Shown: one piece after another, positions 8,976 through 17,592 of the stretch
Numbering within the stretch: position 1 is the first letter of the stretch
Layout: every line of letters begins with the position of its first letter
DNA from: CALZBJ01 sp945619025
GTDB taxonomy: Bacteria; Pseudomonadota; Gammaproteobacteria; Cardiobacteriales; Wohlfahrtiimonadaceae
Direction of reading: 5' to 3'
DNA length: 64,000 bases
NCBI GenBank assembly: GCA_945619025.1
Contig: CALZBJ010000003.1
Location: 62,001-126,000, forward strand
The notes under the pieces: generated by a model
The model's database searches: none
What the model saw: only the letters and a program-made list of their open reading frames with translations
What the model was told of the DNA's origin: nothing
Made by a program: the position numbers and the translations under genes

Positions 8976-8977
8976 TT

Positions 8978-9274
8978 ATGAGCCGTAATGTATTAGAACG
9001 AGTGCTGTGGCACTTGTCGGTGGAGCGTCTTGCGAAAGACCGTTTCCGCGAAGATCCTGAACGCTATCTCTCCCGTTTTGATTTAGATGACGATGAGAAA
9101 CAGATGGTGCTTGAGTTTGATGTGGCGGGTTTACAAAAAATCGGGGTGAATCCGATGCTCACCATGGGCTTTTGGCAGGAGATGTCTCCGAATCGCAGTA
9201 TGCGCCTCTATAAAGAGAAATTGGGCGCAGCGGGGAAAGATCTCAATGCGTTTTCAGCGGCGTTAAAGGAGTAG
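8978..9274 (+). CDS. LigA-like small subunit of class III extradiol dioxygenase
   Basis: 98 residues, mostly helical, resembling the LigA (alpha) subunit of protocatechuate 4,5-dioxygenase and CarBa of 2'-aminobiphenyl-2,3-diol dioxygenase. It carries no metal ligands; in this family the small subunit covers the active site of the LigB-type partner. It lies 2 nt after the hydrolase and 3 nt before the catalytic subunit, which fits translation as a pair. The assignment rests on size, composition (…ERLAKDRFREDPERYL…) and position. A start at ATG 8978 follows the GGAGG near 8965. Confidence 0.8.
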   Translation: MSRNVLERVLWHLSVERLAKDRFREDPERYLSRFDLDDDEKQMVLEFDVAGLQKIGVNPMLTMGFWQEMSPNRSMRLYKEKLGAAGKDLNAFSAALKE

Positions 9275-9277
9275 GAA

Positions 9278-10123
9278 ATGGCGAAAATTGTAGGAGGCTT
9301 TTGGGTGCCTCATGACCCAGTAATGTTTGTAGCGCCGGACGCGCCGGAAAAATCGGTAGCGGATCGTATGTGGAAAGCGTATGAAACCTGTGGCAAACGC
9401 ATGGCAGAGCTCGATGCAACGGCTGCGATCATCGTTGGAAATGACCATTACATTCTCTTTGGCACCAACTGTTTACCGCGTTACCTTATTGGCACCGGCG
9501 ATGTTGATGGGCCGATCGAGAATTTAAAAGGGCTTGAGCGGGGCGTTGTGGAAAATCACCAAGCGCTCGCGCAACACATTGTCAAACAGGGCGATGTGGA
9601 GAATTTTGATTGGTCAGTAGCGCGCAGTTTCACCGTTGATCATGCTTTTTCGATCCCGCATCAATATTTAGTCTCTGTGGCGGAAAAGGAACTTGGCCGC
9701 ACGATTCCATCGATTCCGGTCTATCTTGCAAGCGGCGTGGATCCGTTTATCTCGCTCAATCGGACTCGCGAACTGGGTGAACATATTCGCCGCGCGGTGG
9801 AATCATTCCCGGAAGATGAGCGCGTAGTGATTATCGGCAGTGGCGGGATTAGTCACTGGGTGGGCACCGTTGAGATGGGGAAAGTGGCGGAAGATTTCGA
9901 CCATGAAATTCTCGATCTTGGGGTGAACGGCGATCTTGATGGCTTAACCCGTTATTCAAACGAAGAGATTTTAGAGCGCGGTGGCAATGGGGCGATGGAA
10001 ATTCGTAACTTTATCTGCGCAATGGCCGCGGTCCCGAATCCAAAAGGTGAAGTGATCGATTATGCGCCGGTGCGCGAGTGGGTCACGGGGCTTGGGTTCT
10101 TACAGATTCACGCCAATGATTAA
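9278..10123 (+). CDS. LigB-like catalytic subunit of class III extradiol dioxygenase
   Basis: 281 residues of the LigB superfamily, which opens catechol-type rings next to the diol using Fe(II) and O2. The likely Fe(II) ligands are His12 (WVPHDP), His57 (GNDHY) and Glu241 (GAMEIRN). A likely acid/base histidine is His193 (GGISHW). With the preceding small subunit it forms a LigAB-type enzyme. The subunit sizes are closer to CarBaBb, which cleaves phenyl-substituted catechols, than to single-chain MhpB. It differs from the vicinal-oxygen-chelate enzymes (BphC, XylE) usual in such operons. The true diol is unknown. Confidence 0.87.
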   Translation: MAKIVGGFWVPHDPVMFVAPDAPEKSVADRMWKAYETCGKRMAELDATAAIIVGNDHYILFGTNCLPRYLIGTGDVDGPIENLKGLERGVVENHQALAQHIVKQGDVENFDWSVARSFTVDHAFSIPHQYLVSVAEKELGRTIPSIPVYLASGVDPFISLNRTRELGEHIRRAVESFPEDERVVIIGSGGISHWVGTVEMGKVAEDFDHEILDLGVNGDLDGLTRYSNEEILERGGNGAMEIRNFICAMAAVPNPKGEVIDYAPVREWVTGLGFLQIHAND

Positions 10124-10208
10124 TAAATAGCATCACAATAAAAATAATAATGCCGTCGCATCAGGCGGCAAAACAGTTGTAAAAGCTTAAGTTGTAAAGG
10201 GGAGAACA

Positions 10209-10559
10209 ATGTCTAAAGTTTTTTTATGCAGTGCCGAGGAATTAGGTCCAAATTCACTTAAAAAAGTGTCCAATGAGGCGGTCGGCGATCTATGTGTTTA
10301 CAATCTCGATGGCGAATTTTTCGCGACATCGGATATGTGTACCCACGCAACGGCATCACTTGCTGATGGATATATCGAAGATGATCTTATCACCTGCCCA
10401 GTCCATTGGGGCCAATTTGATATTCGTACCGGTGAAGCGGTGGCGTTTCCCTGCGAAAAGCATCTGCGCACCTTTAAGATTTATGTGGAAGATGGCGAGG
10501 TTTTTGCGGATTTAGACGCTCATGCCGATGCCGCCGTTGAAGCCAATATTGAGCCGTAA
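10209..10559 (+). CDS. Rieske ferredoxin of ring-hydroxylating dioxygenase
   Basis: 116 residues with one Rieske [2Fe-2S] site: Cys44-x-His46 (CTHATASLADG) and Cys63-x2-His66 (CPVHWGQFD). This matches the NahAb/BphA3 electron-transfer ferredoxins. It would carry electrons from the FAD reductase encoded at 21468-22673 to the oxygenase encoded downstream. The C-terminal ~12 residues after the fold are acidic and Ala-rich. The start follows GGGGAGAAC. The 85 nt before it hold only a weak 5-bp hairpin (10149-10170). Confidence 0.92.
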   Translation: MSKVFLCSAEELGPNSLKKVSNEAVGDLCVYNLDGEFFATSDMCTHATASLADGYIEDDLITCPVHWGQFDIRTGEAVAFPCEKHLRTFKIYVEDGEVFADLDAHADAAVEANIEP

Positions 10560-10706
10560 TAAGGTCGACTCATCACTTAAATTGAGCTGACACAAACGCG
10601 CCCACCACACTTACAAAAATATAATAACGGGCGCTCATACTAAAAACGATACCGATAATAACAACAATAAGCATGTTATAAAAAATACGATTTGGAGGAA
10701 ATAGAT

Positions 10707-12050
10707 ATGGCGAATCAATCGAGATTACGTCCTTTAGAGGCGACTCCCGCACTAACGGAGTTAGATCGTCTCTGCGATATGGAAGAGGGGCGTTTAGCTG
10801 GAAAGATTTTTTGGGATCAAGACATTTATGAGCAGGAGCTCGAGAAAATTTTCGCACGCTGCTGGCTCTTTATCGCACACGAATCACAAATCCCAAATGC
10901 GGGCGATTATCTCACCACAACCATGGGTGAAGATGAGGTGTTAGTGGTGCGTCAACGTGACGGATCGATTAAAGCGTTTTTAAATGCCTGTCCTCACCGC
11001 GGTAACAAAGTCTGTTTTGCGGAAGCGGGCAACGCGCGCGGATTTATCTGTAACTATCACGGCTGGTCCTTTGGGCAAGATGGGGCGCTTCGCGGCGTTC
11101 ATGAGTCGGATATTTATGAGCAGAGTGATTTTGATAAAACCCAGCACGGCCTTCGTTCTGTGGCGCAGATCGATTCTTATAAAGGATTAGTGTTTGCGAC
11201 TTTTGACCCAGAAGCCCCTTCACTAGAAGAATATTTAGGGGAGATTACCTGGTATCTCGATGCGATTTTAGATAACGATGAAGGCGGCACGGAATTTGTC
11301 GGCGGCTGTATTCGTTCAACGATCGAGTGTAACTGGAAATTAGCGGCGGAAAACTTCGTTGCAGACATTTTACACGCCGGCTGGACGCATGACTCAGCGG
11401 CGCGCGCAATGCTTGGCGGCCCTGTAGCAAAAGTGAGTGATTTCCCAGAATCCTATCAAGTGAACTGGAACGGTCACGGCTATGAATTTGCCCGCGACTT
11501 TGTTGGAAACGCAGCCGTTCTTGGCGAGCGTGCCATTAACAAATATCTCCATTTACATCGCCCGAAAGCGGAAGAGCGTTTAGGTGAATTCCGTGCGTCG
11601 ATGATTGGTGCGGTGTCATCCTGTACCGTTTTCCCGAACTTTTCATTTTTACCCGGGCAAAATACGATGCGCGTTTGGCAACCTCGTGGCCCCAATAAAA
11701 TTGAACTCTTTACTTGGGTGCTCGTCAATAAAAATGCCCCTGAAGAGATTAAAGAGAAATGGCGTAAAGGGGCGATGATGACCTTCTCTCCAACAGGCGT
11801 TTTCGAGATGGATGACGGTGAGAACTGGGAATATTGTACTAAGACAAGCCGTGGCGCAGTAACGCGTTATCAGGATCTTTTCATCGGACTTGGAATGAAT
11901 ACCCGTGTCGATGACACCGAACTTCCAGGCAACGTCTTTACCGGTCAAATTAACGAAGCGAATGCTCGTGCGTACTATCAGCGCTGGAAAGATCTGCTTG
12001 AAGCGGATAGCTGGAAAGATGTACCGGATCGCAATGGCAAAATGAAGTAG
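10707..12050 (+). CDS. Rieske ring-hydroxylating dioxygenase, alpha subunit
   Basis: Catalytic large subunit, 447 residues, of a three-component dioxygenase that forms cis-dihydrodiols from aromatic substrates. The Rieske site is Cys95/His97 (CPHRG) and Cys115/His118 (CNYHGW). The mononuclear iron site follows as ENFVADILHAGWTH, with bridging Asp220 and ligands His223 and His228. The third ligand is probably an Asp near 370. The pattern is nearest to naphthalene/biphenyl-type oxygenases, but this does not fix the substrate. ATG 10707 is chosen because GGAGG lies at 10694-10698. The preceding 147-nt gap has a 6-bp inverted repeat (GCGCCC…GGGCGC) and a TATAAT at 10620 without a good -35. Confidence 0.93.
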   Translation: MANQSRLRPLEATPALTELDRLCDMEEGRLAGKIFWDQDIYEQELEKIFARCWLFIAHESQIPNAGDYLTTTMGEDEVLVVRQRDGSIKAFLNACPHRGNKVCFAEAGNARGFICNYHGWSFGQDGALRGVHESDIYEQSDFDKTQHGLRSVAQIDSYKGLVFATFDPEAPSLEEYLGEITWYLDAILDNDEGGTEFVGGCIRSTIECNWKLAAENFVADILHAGWTHDSAARAMLGGPVAKVSDFPESYQVNWNGHGYEFARDFVGNAAVLGERAINKYLHLHRPKAEERLGEFRASMIGAVSSCTVFPNFSFLPGQNTMRVWQPRGPNKIELFTWVLVNKNAPEEIKEKWRKGAMMTFSPTGVFEMDDGENWEYCTKTSRGAVTRYQDLFIGLGMNTRVDDTELPGNVFTGQINEANARAYYQRWKDLLEADSWKDVPDRNGKMK

Positions 12051-12059
12051 GAGGCTCCC

Positions 12060-12587
12060 ATGACAGATTCAAATAGACAGTATGCTGATATCGATGCAAC
12101 CCGCGAAGTGGAACGCTTTTTATTAAAAGAGGCGCGTCTGCTTGACTGGGAGTGTTGGGATGAATGGCTCGGGACGCTTTCGGAAGAGATTCATTACTGG
12201 ATGCCCGGGATTGAAAATCGTCGCCGTGAAGATAAATTAGGGCAATATACCCGCGAACACATGGCCTATTTCGATGATGGTCTACGTGATTTAAATCGTC
12301 GGATTGAGCGCTTTAAGCAACCGTCAGCGTGGGCAGAAAACCCACAAACCCGTAACGTGCATATCGTTACCAATATTGAAGTCTTTAATGGCGAAAATGA
12401 GGGTGAATATGAGGTGCATTCATGCATCTATAACGTGCGTAGTCGTGGGCTTGATGAGGAATATAAGCTTGCGGGCCGTCGTGAGGATATTATCCGCCGC
12501 GAAGAGGGTGAATTAAAGCTCTATCGCCGTAAGATTTTAATCCCGAACGCGTCGCTTTTATTCAAAAACCTCAACACCTTCCTGTAG
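12060..12587 (+). CDS. Ring-hydroxylating dioxygenase, beta subunit
   Basis: 175 residues with the NTF2-like/scytalone-dehydratase fold of oxygenase small subunits: typical EVERFLLKEARLLD start, W-rich segment (WECWDEWL), and RNVHIVTN and YKLAGRRED motifs. The role is structural, completing the alpha3beta3 hexamer. It starts 9 nt after the alpha stop behind TAGGAGG. The next gene starts about 9 nt after its own stop. Length matches HcaF and BphA2. Confidence 0.92.
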   Translation: MTDSNRQYADIDATREVERFLLKEARLLDWECWDEWLGTLSEEIHYWMPGIENRRREDKLGQYTREHMAYFDDGLRDLNRRIERFKQPSAWAENPQTRNVHIVTNIEVFNGENEGEYEVHSCIYNVRSRGLDEEYKLAGRREDIIRREEGELKLYRRKILIPNASLLFKNLNTFL

Positions 12588-12596
12588 GAGGTAATG

Positions 12597-13403
12597 ATGG
12601 GATGGTTAGAAGGCTATAGCGCGCTTGTAACCGGTGGCACCGGTGGCATTGGTAGTGCCATCGTGCGCCGCTACGTTAAAGAGGGCGCGAAAGTGGGCGT
12701 GCTTGCGCGAAATGAGGCGGAGCTTGCCAAATTAAAAGAGGAACTCGGCGATTCGATCATCACCATTTGCGGAGATGTGACTAAGCCCGAGGATAATGCA
12801 CGCGCCGTTTCTGAAACGGTCAAGGCATTCGGTAAGCTCGATACCTTTGTGGCAAACGCTGCGGTATTTGATTATTTTACCCGCCTTGAAAAGATTGCCC
12901 CTGAAGAGTTTGAGGCAAGTTTCCAAAAGCTCTTTTCGGTCAATGTTCAAGGGTATCTGCTTGGGGCGCAAGCGGCGATTCCGGAGCTGCGTAAAACGAA
13001 AGGATCGATGATCTTTACGCTCTCTAATAGCTCGTTTTATGCCGGCGGTGGCGGGATTTTATATGTCACCTCAAAGCATGCAGTTGTGGGCCTTGTGCGT
13101 CAGCTCGCTTTTGAACTCTCGCCCCATATTCGCGTCAATGGCGTCGCTCCCGGCGCGACGGATACGGCGATGTCGAGCTTAGATGGACTCAATCAAAATA
13201 GTGTGCCGCTCAATGAGCTGCCCGATTTTGAGAAAAATGCTGCGATGGCGGTACCGCTGCAAAAAGTGGCACAACCAGAAGAGCATACTGGGCACTATGT
13301 GCTGCTCGCATCGCGGGAAAATTCAGCGCTCACCACAGCCACCATTATTCACAGTGATGGCGGGTGGGAAGTGCGGAAACCCGGCGTTCACAATCGCTCG
13401 TAA
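12597..13403 (+). CDS. cis-dihydrodiol dehydrogenase (SDR family)
   Basis: Short-chain dehydrogenase, 268 residues, with the NAD-binding TGGTGGIG (residues 12-19), the NAA motif (VANAA) and catalytic Tyr156-x3-Lys160 with an upstream serine pair (SNSSF). In this operon it should rearomatise the cis-dihydrodiol to a catechol-type diol, as BphB, HcaB and NahB do. The second ATG (12597) is preferred because GGAGG is then 5 nt away; ATG 12594 would be only 2 nt from it. The C-terminus after DGGWEVRKPGV is short. Confidence 0.9.
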   Translation: MGWLEGYSALVTGGTGGIGSAIVRRYVKEGAKVGVLARNEAELAKLKEELGDSIITICGDVTKPEDNARAVSETVKAFGKLDTFVANAAVFDYFTRLEKIAPEEFEASFQKLFSVNVQGYLLGAQAAIPELRKTKGSMIFTLSNSSFYAGGGGILYVTSKHAVVGLVRQLAFELSPHIRVNGVAPGATDTAMSSLDGLNQNSVPLNELPDFEKNAAMAVPLQKVAQPEEHTGHYVLLASRENSALTTATIIHSDGGWEVRKPGVHNRS

Positions 13404-13454
13404 CGGGCAAAATATCGATATTAAAATTAACAGAGAAAAAGCGAGGCAATGGCG

Positions 13455-14432
13455 ATGACAGAGCGAGATTTACTTCAATCATTAACGCTTCCAGTGATGG
13501 TGGCGCCGATGTTTTTGGTGTCAGGGCCGGAGCTTCTCCTTGCGTCGTGTCGTGCGGGGGTGATTGGCAGTTTACCCACGCCGAACGCGCGGGATTTAAC
13601 GATTTTAACCAGTTGGCTCGATCAGATTCAAGAGGGCATTGCCACGATCAAAAAAGAGCGAGGTGAAGGTGGTGAGAGTGATGAGAGAGATGTGAATGAT
13701 CAAAGCGCACCTCTTTGGCTCTTAAATATGATTGTCCATCGCACCTATGACCGGTTTGATGCGGAGCTTGAGCTTGTGAAGCAATATCAGCCACCACTTG
13801 TAACCACAGCGCTCGGTTCGCCAAAACGAGTGGTTGCCGATGTGCATGCTTATGGCGGAAAAGTCTTTGCCGATGTGACCAATGTGACGCTGGCGAAAAA
13901 GGCGATCGATGCCGGCGTGGATGGGCTGATTTTAGTCTGTCATGGTGCAGGCGGGCACACAGGACTTCATAATCCCTTTGCGTTTATTGCCGAGGTGCGG
14001 AAGTTTTGGGATGGCTACATTGGCCTTTCGGGTGGGATTATGAACGGTCGTGATCTTCATGCTTGCAAGGTGCTTGGCGCGGATTTTAGCGTAATGGGCA
14101 CCCGATTTATCGGCGCAAAAGAGAGTTTGGTGGTGGATGATTATCGCACCATGCTGGTGGAATCAGATTTAACGGATGTGATCACAAGCGACAAAGTAAG
14201 CGGCGTTCCGGCGAATTGGCTTAAAAAGTCGTTAGAGAAAAGCGGCGTTTCGATTGAGACCCTGCCGGGGAAAGCGGCGGACTTTTCGGGCAATATTGCC
14301 AACGATAAAAAAGCGTGGCGCGACATCTGGTCAGCGGGCGAAGGCGTCGGGCAGATTGCAAAGATCGAGAGCGTTGCCGAGATTGTTGACGGGCTTACGG
14401 CCGAGTATGAAAGAAGTTTAGGCAAGGCTTAA
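13455..14432 (+). CDS. Nitronate monooxygenase-like (2-nitropropane dioxygenase family) flavoprotein
   Basis: 325 residues with a TIM-barrel, FMN-binding layout: APMF near the N-terminus, VTTALGSP, the conserved GAGGHTG loop with its histidine near residue 167, and GLSGGIMNG and LGADFSVMGTRF for the phosphate site. The family includes nitronate monooxygenases and FabK-type enoyl reductases. No such enzyme is part of the standard Rieske-meta pathway, so its step here is unknown: either a real side-chain reaction or detoxification of a by-product. ATG 13455 has GAGG 9 nt upstream; ATG 13449 is too close. It lies about 50 nt after the SDR gene. Confidence 0.82.
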   Translation: MTERDLLQSLTLPVMVAPMFLVSGPELLLASCRAGVIGSLPTPNARDLTILTSWLDQIQEGIATIKKERGEGGESDERDVNDQSAPLWLLNMIVHRTYDRFDAELELVKQYQPPLVTTALGSPKRVVADVHAYGGKVFADVTNVTLAKKAIDAGVDGLILVCHGAGGHTGLHNPFAFIAEVRKFWDGYIGLSGGIMNGRDLHACKVLGADFSVMGTRFIGAKESLVVDDYRTMLVESDLTDVITSDKVSGVPANWLKKSLEKSGVSIETLPGKAADFSGNIANDKKAWRDIWSAGEGVGQIAKIESVAEIVDGLTAEYERSLGKA

Positions 14433-14614
14433 GATTCAATAAAGTAATTTAATCGCCACACCCATGTTATTTAAGGTATTGTGGTTGATAAGGGTTAAGA
14501 AAACATAAGATCGTTTAAGATCAATTAGAAAACCCAAAGAACAATAAAAACAAATCGACGCTCATTGTAAGCGTGACAGAGATAAGTAAAACCAAAAAAG
14601 GTAGGTAGGGGGAC

Positions 14615-15397
14615 ATGATTTTAGATCATTTCAAAAAGGCAGCGGAGCAACTGGCGACCGCGCGTGCAAATCGCACCACCTGTGGGCGCATTTCCGATCA
14701 ATATGGCATTCACACCATGGATGATGCGTATCGAGTTCAAGAGATCAATACTGAGCTTGCGCTCAAAAATGGTCGCCGCATTGTGGGCCGTAAAATCGGG
14801 CTCACCTCAAAAGCGGTGCAAGAGCAACTTGGCGTCGATCAACCGGACTTTGGCATGCTCTATGCCGATATGGAAGTGGGCGATGGCGAAGCGATCGATT
14901 CAAGCCGTCTAGTCCAGCCGAAAGTGGAAGGGGAGATTGCCTTTGTATTAAAGCGCGATCTGCCAACGGAAGATACGAGCCTTGCTGAACTGATTAGCTC
15001 GATCGATTACGTGCTCCCGGCGCTTGAAGTGGTGGATACGGTGATCGATAAGTGGGATTTTACCCTCGCCGATACCATTGCCGATAACGCCTCAAGCGGG
15101 CTCTACGTCCTCGGTAAAACACCGATTACCCTTGAGTCGCTCAACCTTGAATTAGAGGGCATGCTGCTCTATAAAAATGGTGAGCTCGCCTCGATGGGCG
15201 TTGGCGCGGCATGTCTTGGCAATCCGCTCAATGCTTGCCTCTGGCTTGCGCGCACCATGTCGCAAAAGGGCCGTCCATTACTCTGTGGCGATGTTCTCCT
15301 CTCAGGAGCGCTCGGACCGATGGTCAATGTGGCAAAGGGCGATAAGATTTCAATGAAATTGACCCGTCTTGGTGAAGTGAGCTGCGAATTTACCTAA
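14615..15397 (+). CDS. 2-hydroxypenta-2,4-dienoate (2-keto-4-pentenoate) hydratase
   Basis: 260 residues of the fumarylacetoacetase/decarboxylase-hydratase superfamily (MhpD, BphH, XylJ). It adds water to 2-hydroxypentadienoate to give 4-hydroxy-2-oxovalerate. Seen are GRKIGLTSKAVQEQLGV, PDFGMLYADM, the metal-ligand region VEGEIAFVL, ALEVVDTVI, and LGNPLNACLWLA. A strong GTAGGTAGGGGG site precedes the start. The 182-nt gap upstream has a 5-bp hairpin (ACGCT…AGCGT) near 14555-14571 but no clear promoter. Downstream genes complete the lower pathway. Confidence 0.92.
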   Translation: MILDHFKKAAEQLATARANRTTCGRISDQYGIHTMDDAYRVQEINTELALKNGRRIVGRKIGLTSKAVQEQLGVDQPDFGMLYADMEVGDGEAIDSSRLVQPKVEGEIAFVLKRDLPTEDTSLAELISSIDYVLPALEVVDTVIDKWDFTLADTIADNASSGLYVLGKTPITLESLNLELEGMLLYKNGELASMGVGAACLGNPLNACLWLARTMSQKGRPLLCGDVLLSGALGPMVNVAKGDKISMKLTRLGEVSCEFT

Positions 15398-15587
15398 GAA
15401 TTTCAGGTAGCAGTGCGGGCTAAATAACCGCCAACATCAATATAAAAAGAACAATTACTTACCTTTGCGATAAAGGGAAGCCGGGATTTTCACGCCTAAA
15501 AAAGGGAAATCTCTCTTACGCTGGACTGTAAAAAGCACACAAAACGATAAGAATAAAAAACCACAAAAATGATTGGAGGAAGCAATT

Positions 15588-17510
15588 ATGTGTAGGACAT
15601 TGGGCCGGAATCGGAGTTTAGTGTCTGCAACGGTACTGAACAATTTTCAGCAACGCCATCACGCGGCAGAGAGTGAGCGAGCCGATCTCGCCCCTGCAGC
15701 AGTTATGTGCGAATACCGTGCCGATGGAAGTTTTATTATGCGATCCCCAGAAGAGCTGCAACCTTACGCCCGTTGCGTTGGCGAGTGGCTCGACTTTTGG
15801 GCAGCGGAGAAGCCAGATCACACGTTTCTAGCGGAGCGTGAGGGTGACGGCTGGCGTACGCTTAGCTATAAAGAAGTGCGTGAGCAGATTGGACGGATTG
15901 CGCAAGGTCTTCTCGATCTTAAGATCCCGACGTGCCATCCGATTGTGTTTCTCTCCGGAAATGGAATCAGCCAAGCGCTTATGACTTTAGCGGCGTACCA
16001 TGTCGGTATTCCTGTGGCAACGATCTCCGCTGCCTACTCTTTAAGACCGAAAGAATTTAGCCGTCTTAATTGGATCTTAAATACGCTCGAACCCTCGGCG
16101 GTATTTGTCGATGATGGCGCAAAATATGAAAATGCCCTTCGCGGTGTGGAAGTCGATAGCCGTCTGATTATCGAACATAACGCAGAGCTCTTCCCCCAAG
16201 CGGTCACCTTTGATTCGCTCTTAAATGCAAAAGAGACGAACGAGGTTTCTGACTACTTTGAGCAAATCACCCCGAATACAGTGGCGCGTTATTTGATGAC
16301 CTCAGGCTCAACCGCCGATCCGAAATTTGTGGTGCATACGCAGCGCATTCTCTGCTCAAATCAGCAAGCGATCGCACAGTGCTGGCGCTTTGTGGAGCAA
16401 AAAGAGATTGTAGTGGTGGATTGGCTTCCGTGGAGTCACGTTTTTGCCTCAAACCATAACTTTAATATCGTGCTGCGCAATGGCGGAAGTCTCTACATTG
16501 ATGATGGAATGGCGACTGATCAGCTCATTGATCGCACCGTTGAAAACATCAAAATGGTGAAACCTTCGCTCTACTTTAACGTACCGCGCGGTTATGAATT
16601 ATTGCTCCCCTATCTTGAAAATGATCCGGAGTTTGCCAAAGCGTTCTTTGGGCGTTTAGAGCTTCTCTTCTATGCAGGGGCAGCACTTCCGAAAAATGCG
16701 TGGGACCGCTTAGTCACGGTTTCAGAAACCGTTCGCGATGAGCCTCTGTTTGTAGCAACCGAGTGGGGCACCACAGAAACAGCACCGGTGATTACCAACG
16801 TTCACTACACCTTGGATGGCCCGGGCAATATCGGCCTTCCGGTTCCTGGCGTTGAGGTGAAATTTGTTCCAACTGAGGATAAATTTGAGATGCGCGTTCG
16901 TGGTGAGTCGATCTTTAATCGCTATTTAGGCGACCCGTCGATTACCCAAAAAGCCTTTGACGAGGAAGGGTTTTATCACACCGGTGATGCGGGACATCTC
17001 GCGAACCCTGAGCGCCCTGAGCAAGGCATTATCTTCGATGGCCGAATTACTGAGGACTTTAAACTCAATACCGGAACGTGGGTTTCAGCCGGGGTAATGC
17101 GCCCGCTCTTAGTGGATGCCTTCTCGCCCTACGCGCTCGATTTTGTCATTACCGGACACGATCAGGAATATGTGAGTGCGATGATGTTTGCAACGAAATA
17201 TCTCCACGAACTCGCAGACGATCCTGAGATGGCGCTCTCGATGGAAGATCTCTCCGATCACCCGAAAGTGCGCACCGTGTTACTTGAGTGCATGAGTACC
17301 TTCCAAAAGGGCAATCCTGCCTCATCACGCCATATTAAACGCCTCATTATTCTCGATCATCCGCCCTGCTTAGAATCGGGCGAGACGACGGATAAAGCGT
17401 ATATTAATCAGCGGAAAACCTTAGCGCGTCGCCGTGATCAAGTGGAAAAACTCTATACCAAGCAACCGGGCCGAGAAGTGATTCGTCTGTCGGAACGCGT
17501 GCGCAATTAA
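15588..17510 (+). CDS. Feruloyl-CoA-synthetase-like acyl/aryl-CoA ligase
   Basis: 640-residue adenylate-forming enzyme (ANL superfamily). The core phosphate loop is TSGSTADPKFVVHT. Further motifs are YAGAALP, TEWGTTETAP and the YHTGDAGHL hinge region. The N-terminal half (LSGNGISQAL, AAYHVGIPVATISAAYSL) closely follows feruloyl-CoA synthases. It would join an aromatic or other carboxylic acid to CoA using ATP. No enoyl-CoA hydratase, thiolase or lyase lies nearby, so the acid and its fate are unknown. It may trap the acid freed by the C-C hydrolase or activate the pathway substrate. ATG 15588 follows GGAGGA at 15575-15580. Confidence 0.85.
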   Translation: MCRTLGRNRSLVSATVLNNFQQRHHAAESERADLAPAAVMCEYRADGSFIMRSPEELQPYARCVGEWLDFWAAEKPDHTFLAEREGDGWRTLSYKEVREQIGRIAQGLLDLKIPTCHPIVFLSGNGISQALMTLAAYHVGIPVATISAAYSLRPKEFSRLNWILNTLEPSAVFVDDGAKYENALRGVEVDSRLIIEHNAELFPQAVTFDSLLNAKETNEVSDYFEQITPNTVARYLMTSGSTADPKFVVHTQRILCSNQQAIAQCWRFVEQKEIVVVDWLPWSHVFASNHNFNIVLRNGGSLYIDDGMATDQLIDRTVENIKMVKPSLYFNVPRGYELLLPYLENDPEFAKAFFGRLELLFYAGAALPKNAWDRLVTVSETVRDEPLFVATEWGTTETAPVITNVHYTLDGPGNIGLPVPGVEVKFVPTEDKFEMRVRGESIFNRYLGDPSITQKAFDEEGFYHTGDAGHLANPERPEQGIIFDGRITEDFKLNTGTWVSAGVMRPLLVDAFSPYALDFVITGHDQEYVSAMMFATKYLHELADDPEMALSMEDLSDHPKVRTVLLECMSTFQKGNPASSRHIKRLIILDHPPCLESGETTDKAYINQRKTLARRRDQVEKLYTKQPGREVIRLSERVRN

Positions 17511-17592
17511 TCAGAAATAGAGACGGGAGGCGGGCGATCTACCTTCCGTTTCGAAGTAAAAACAACAAAAACAGAGGTTAAAGGAGTGACGT

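Noticed and set aside
10149..10170. REP-like hairpin (GCCG…CGGC) before the ferredoxin gene
   Set aside because: It has only a 5-bp stem, occurs once and has no T-run. Not supported as a repeat or a terminator.
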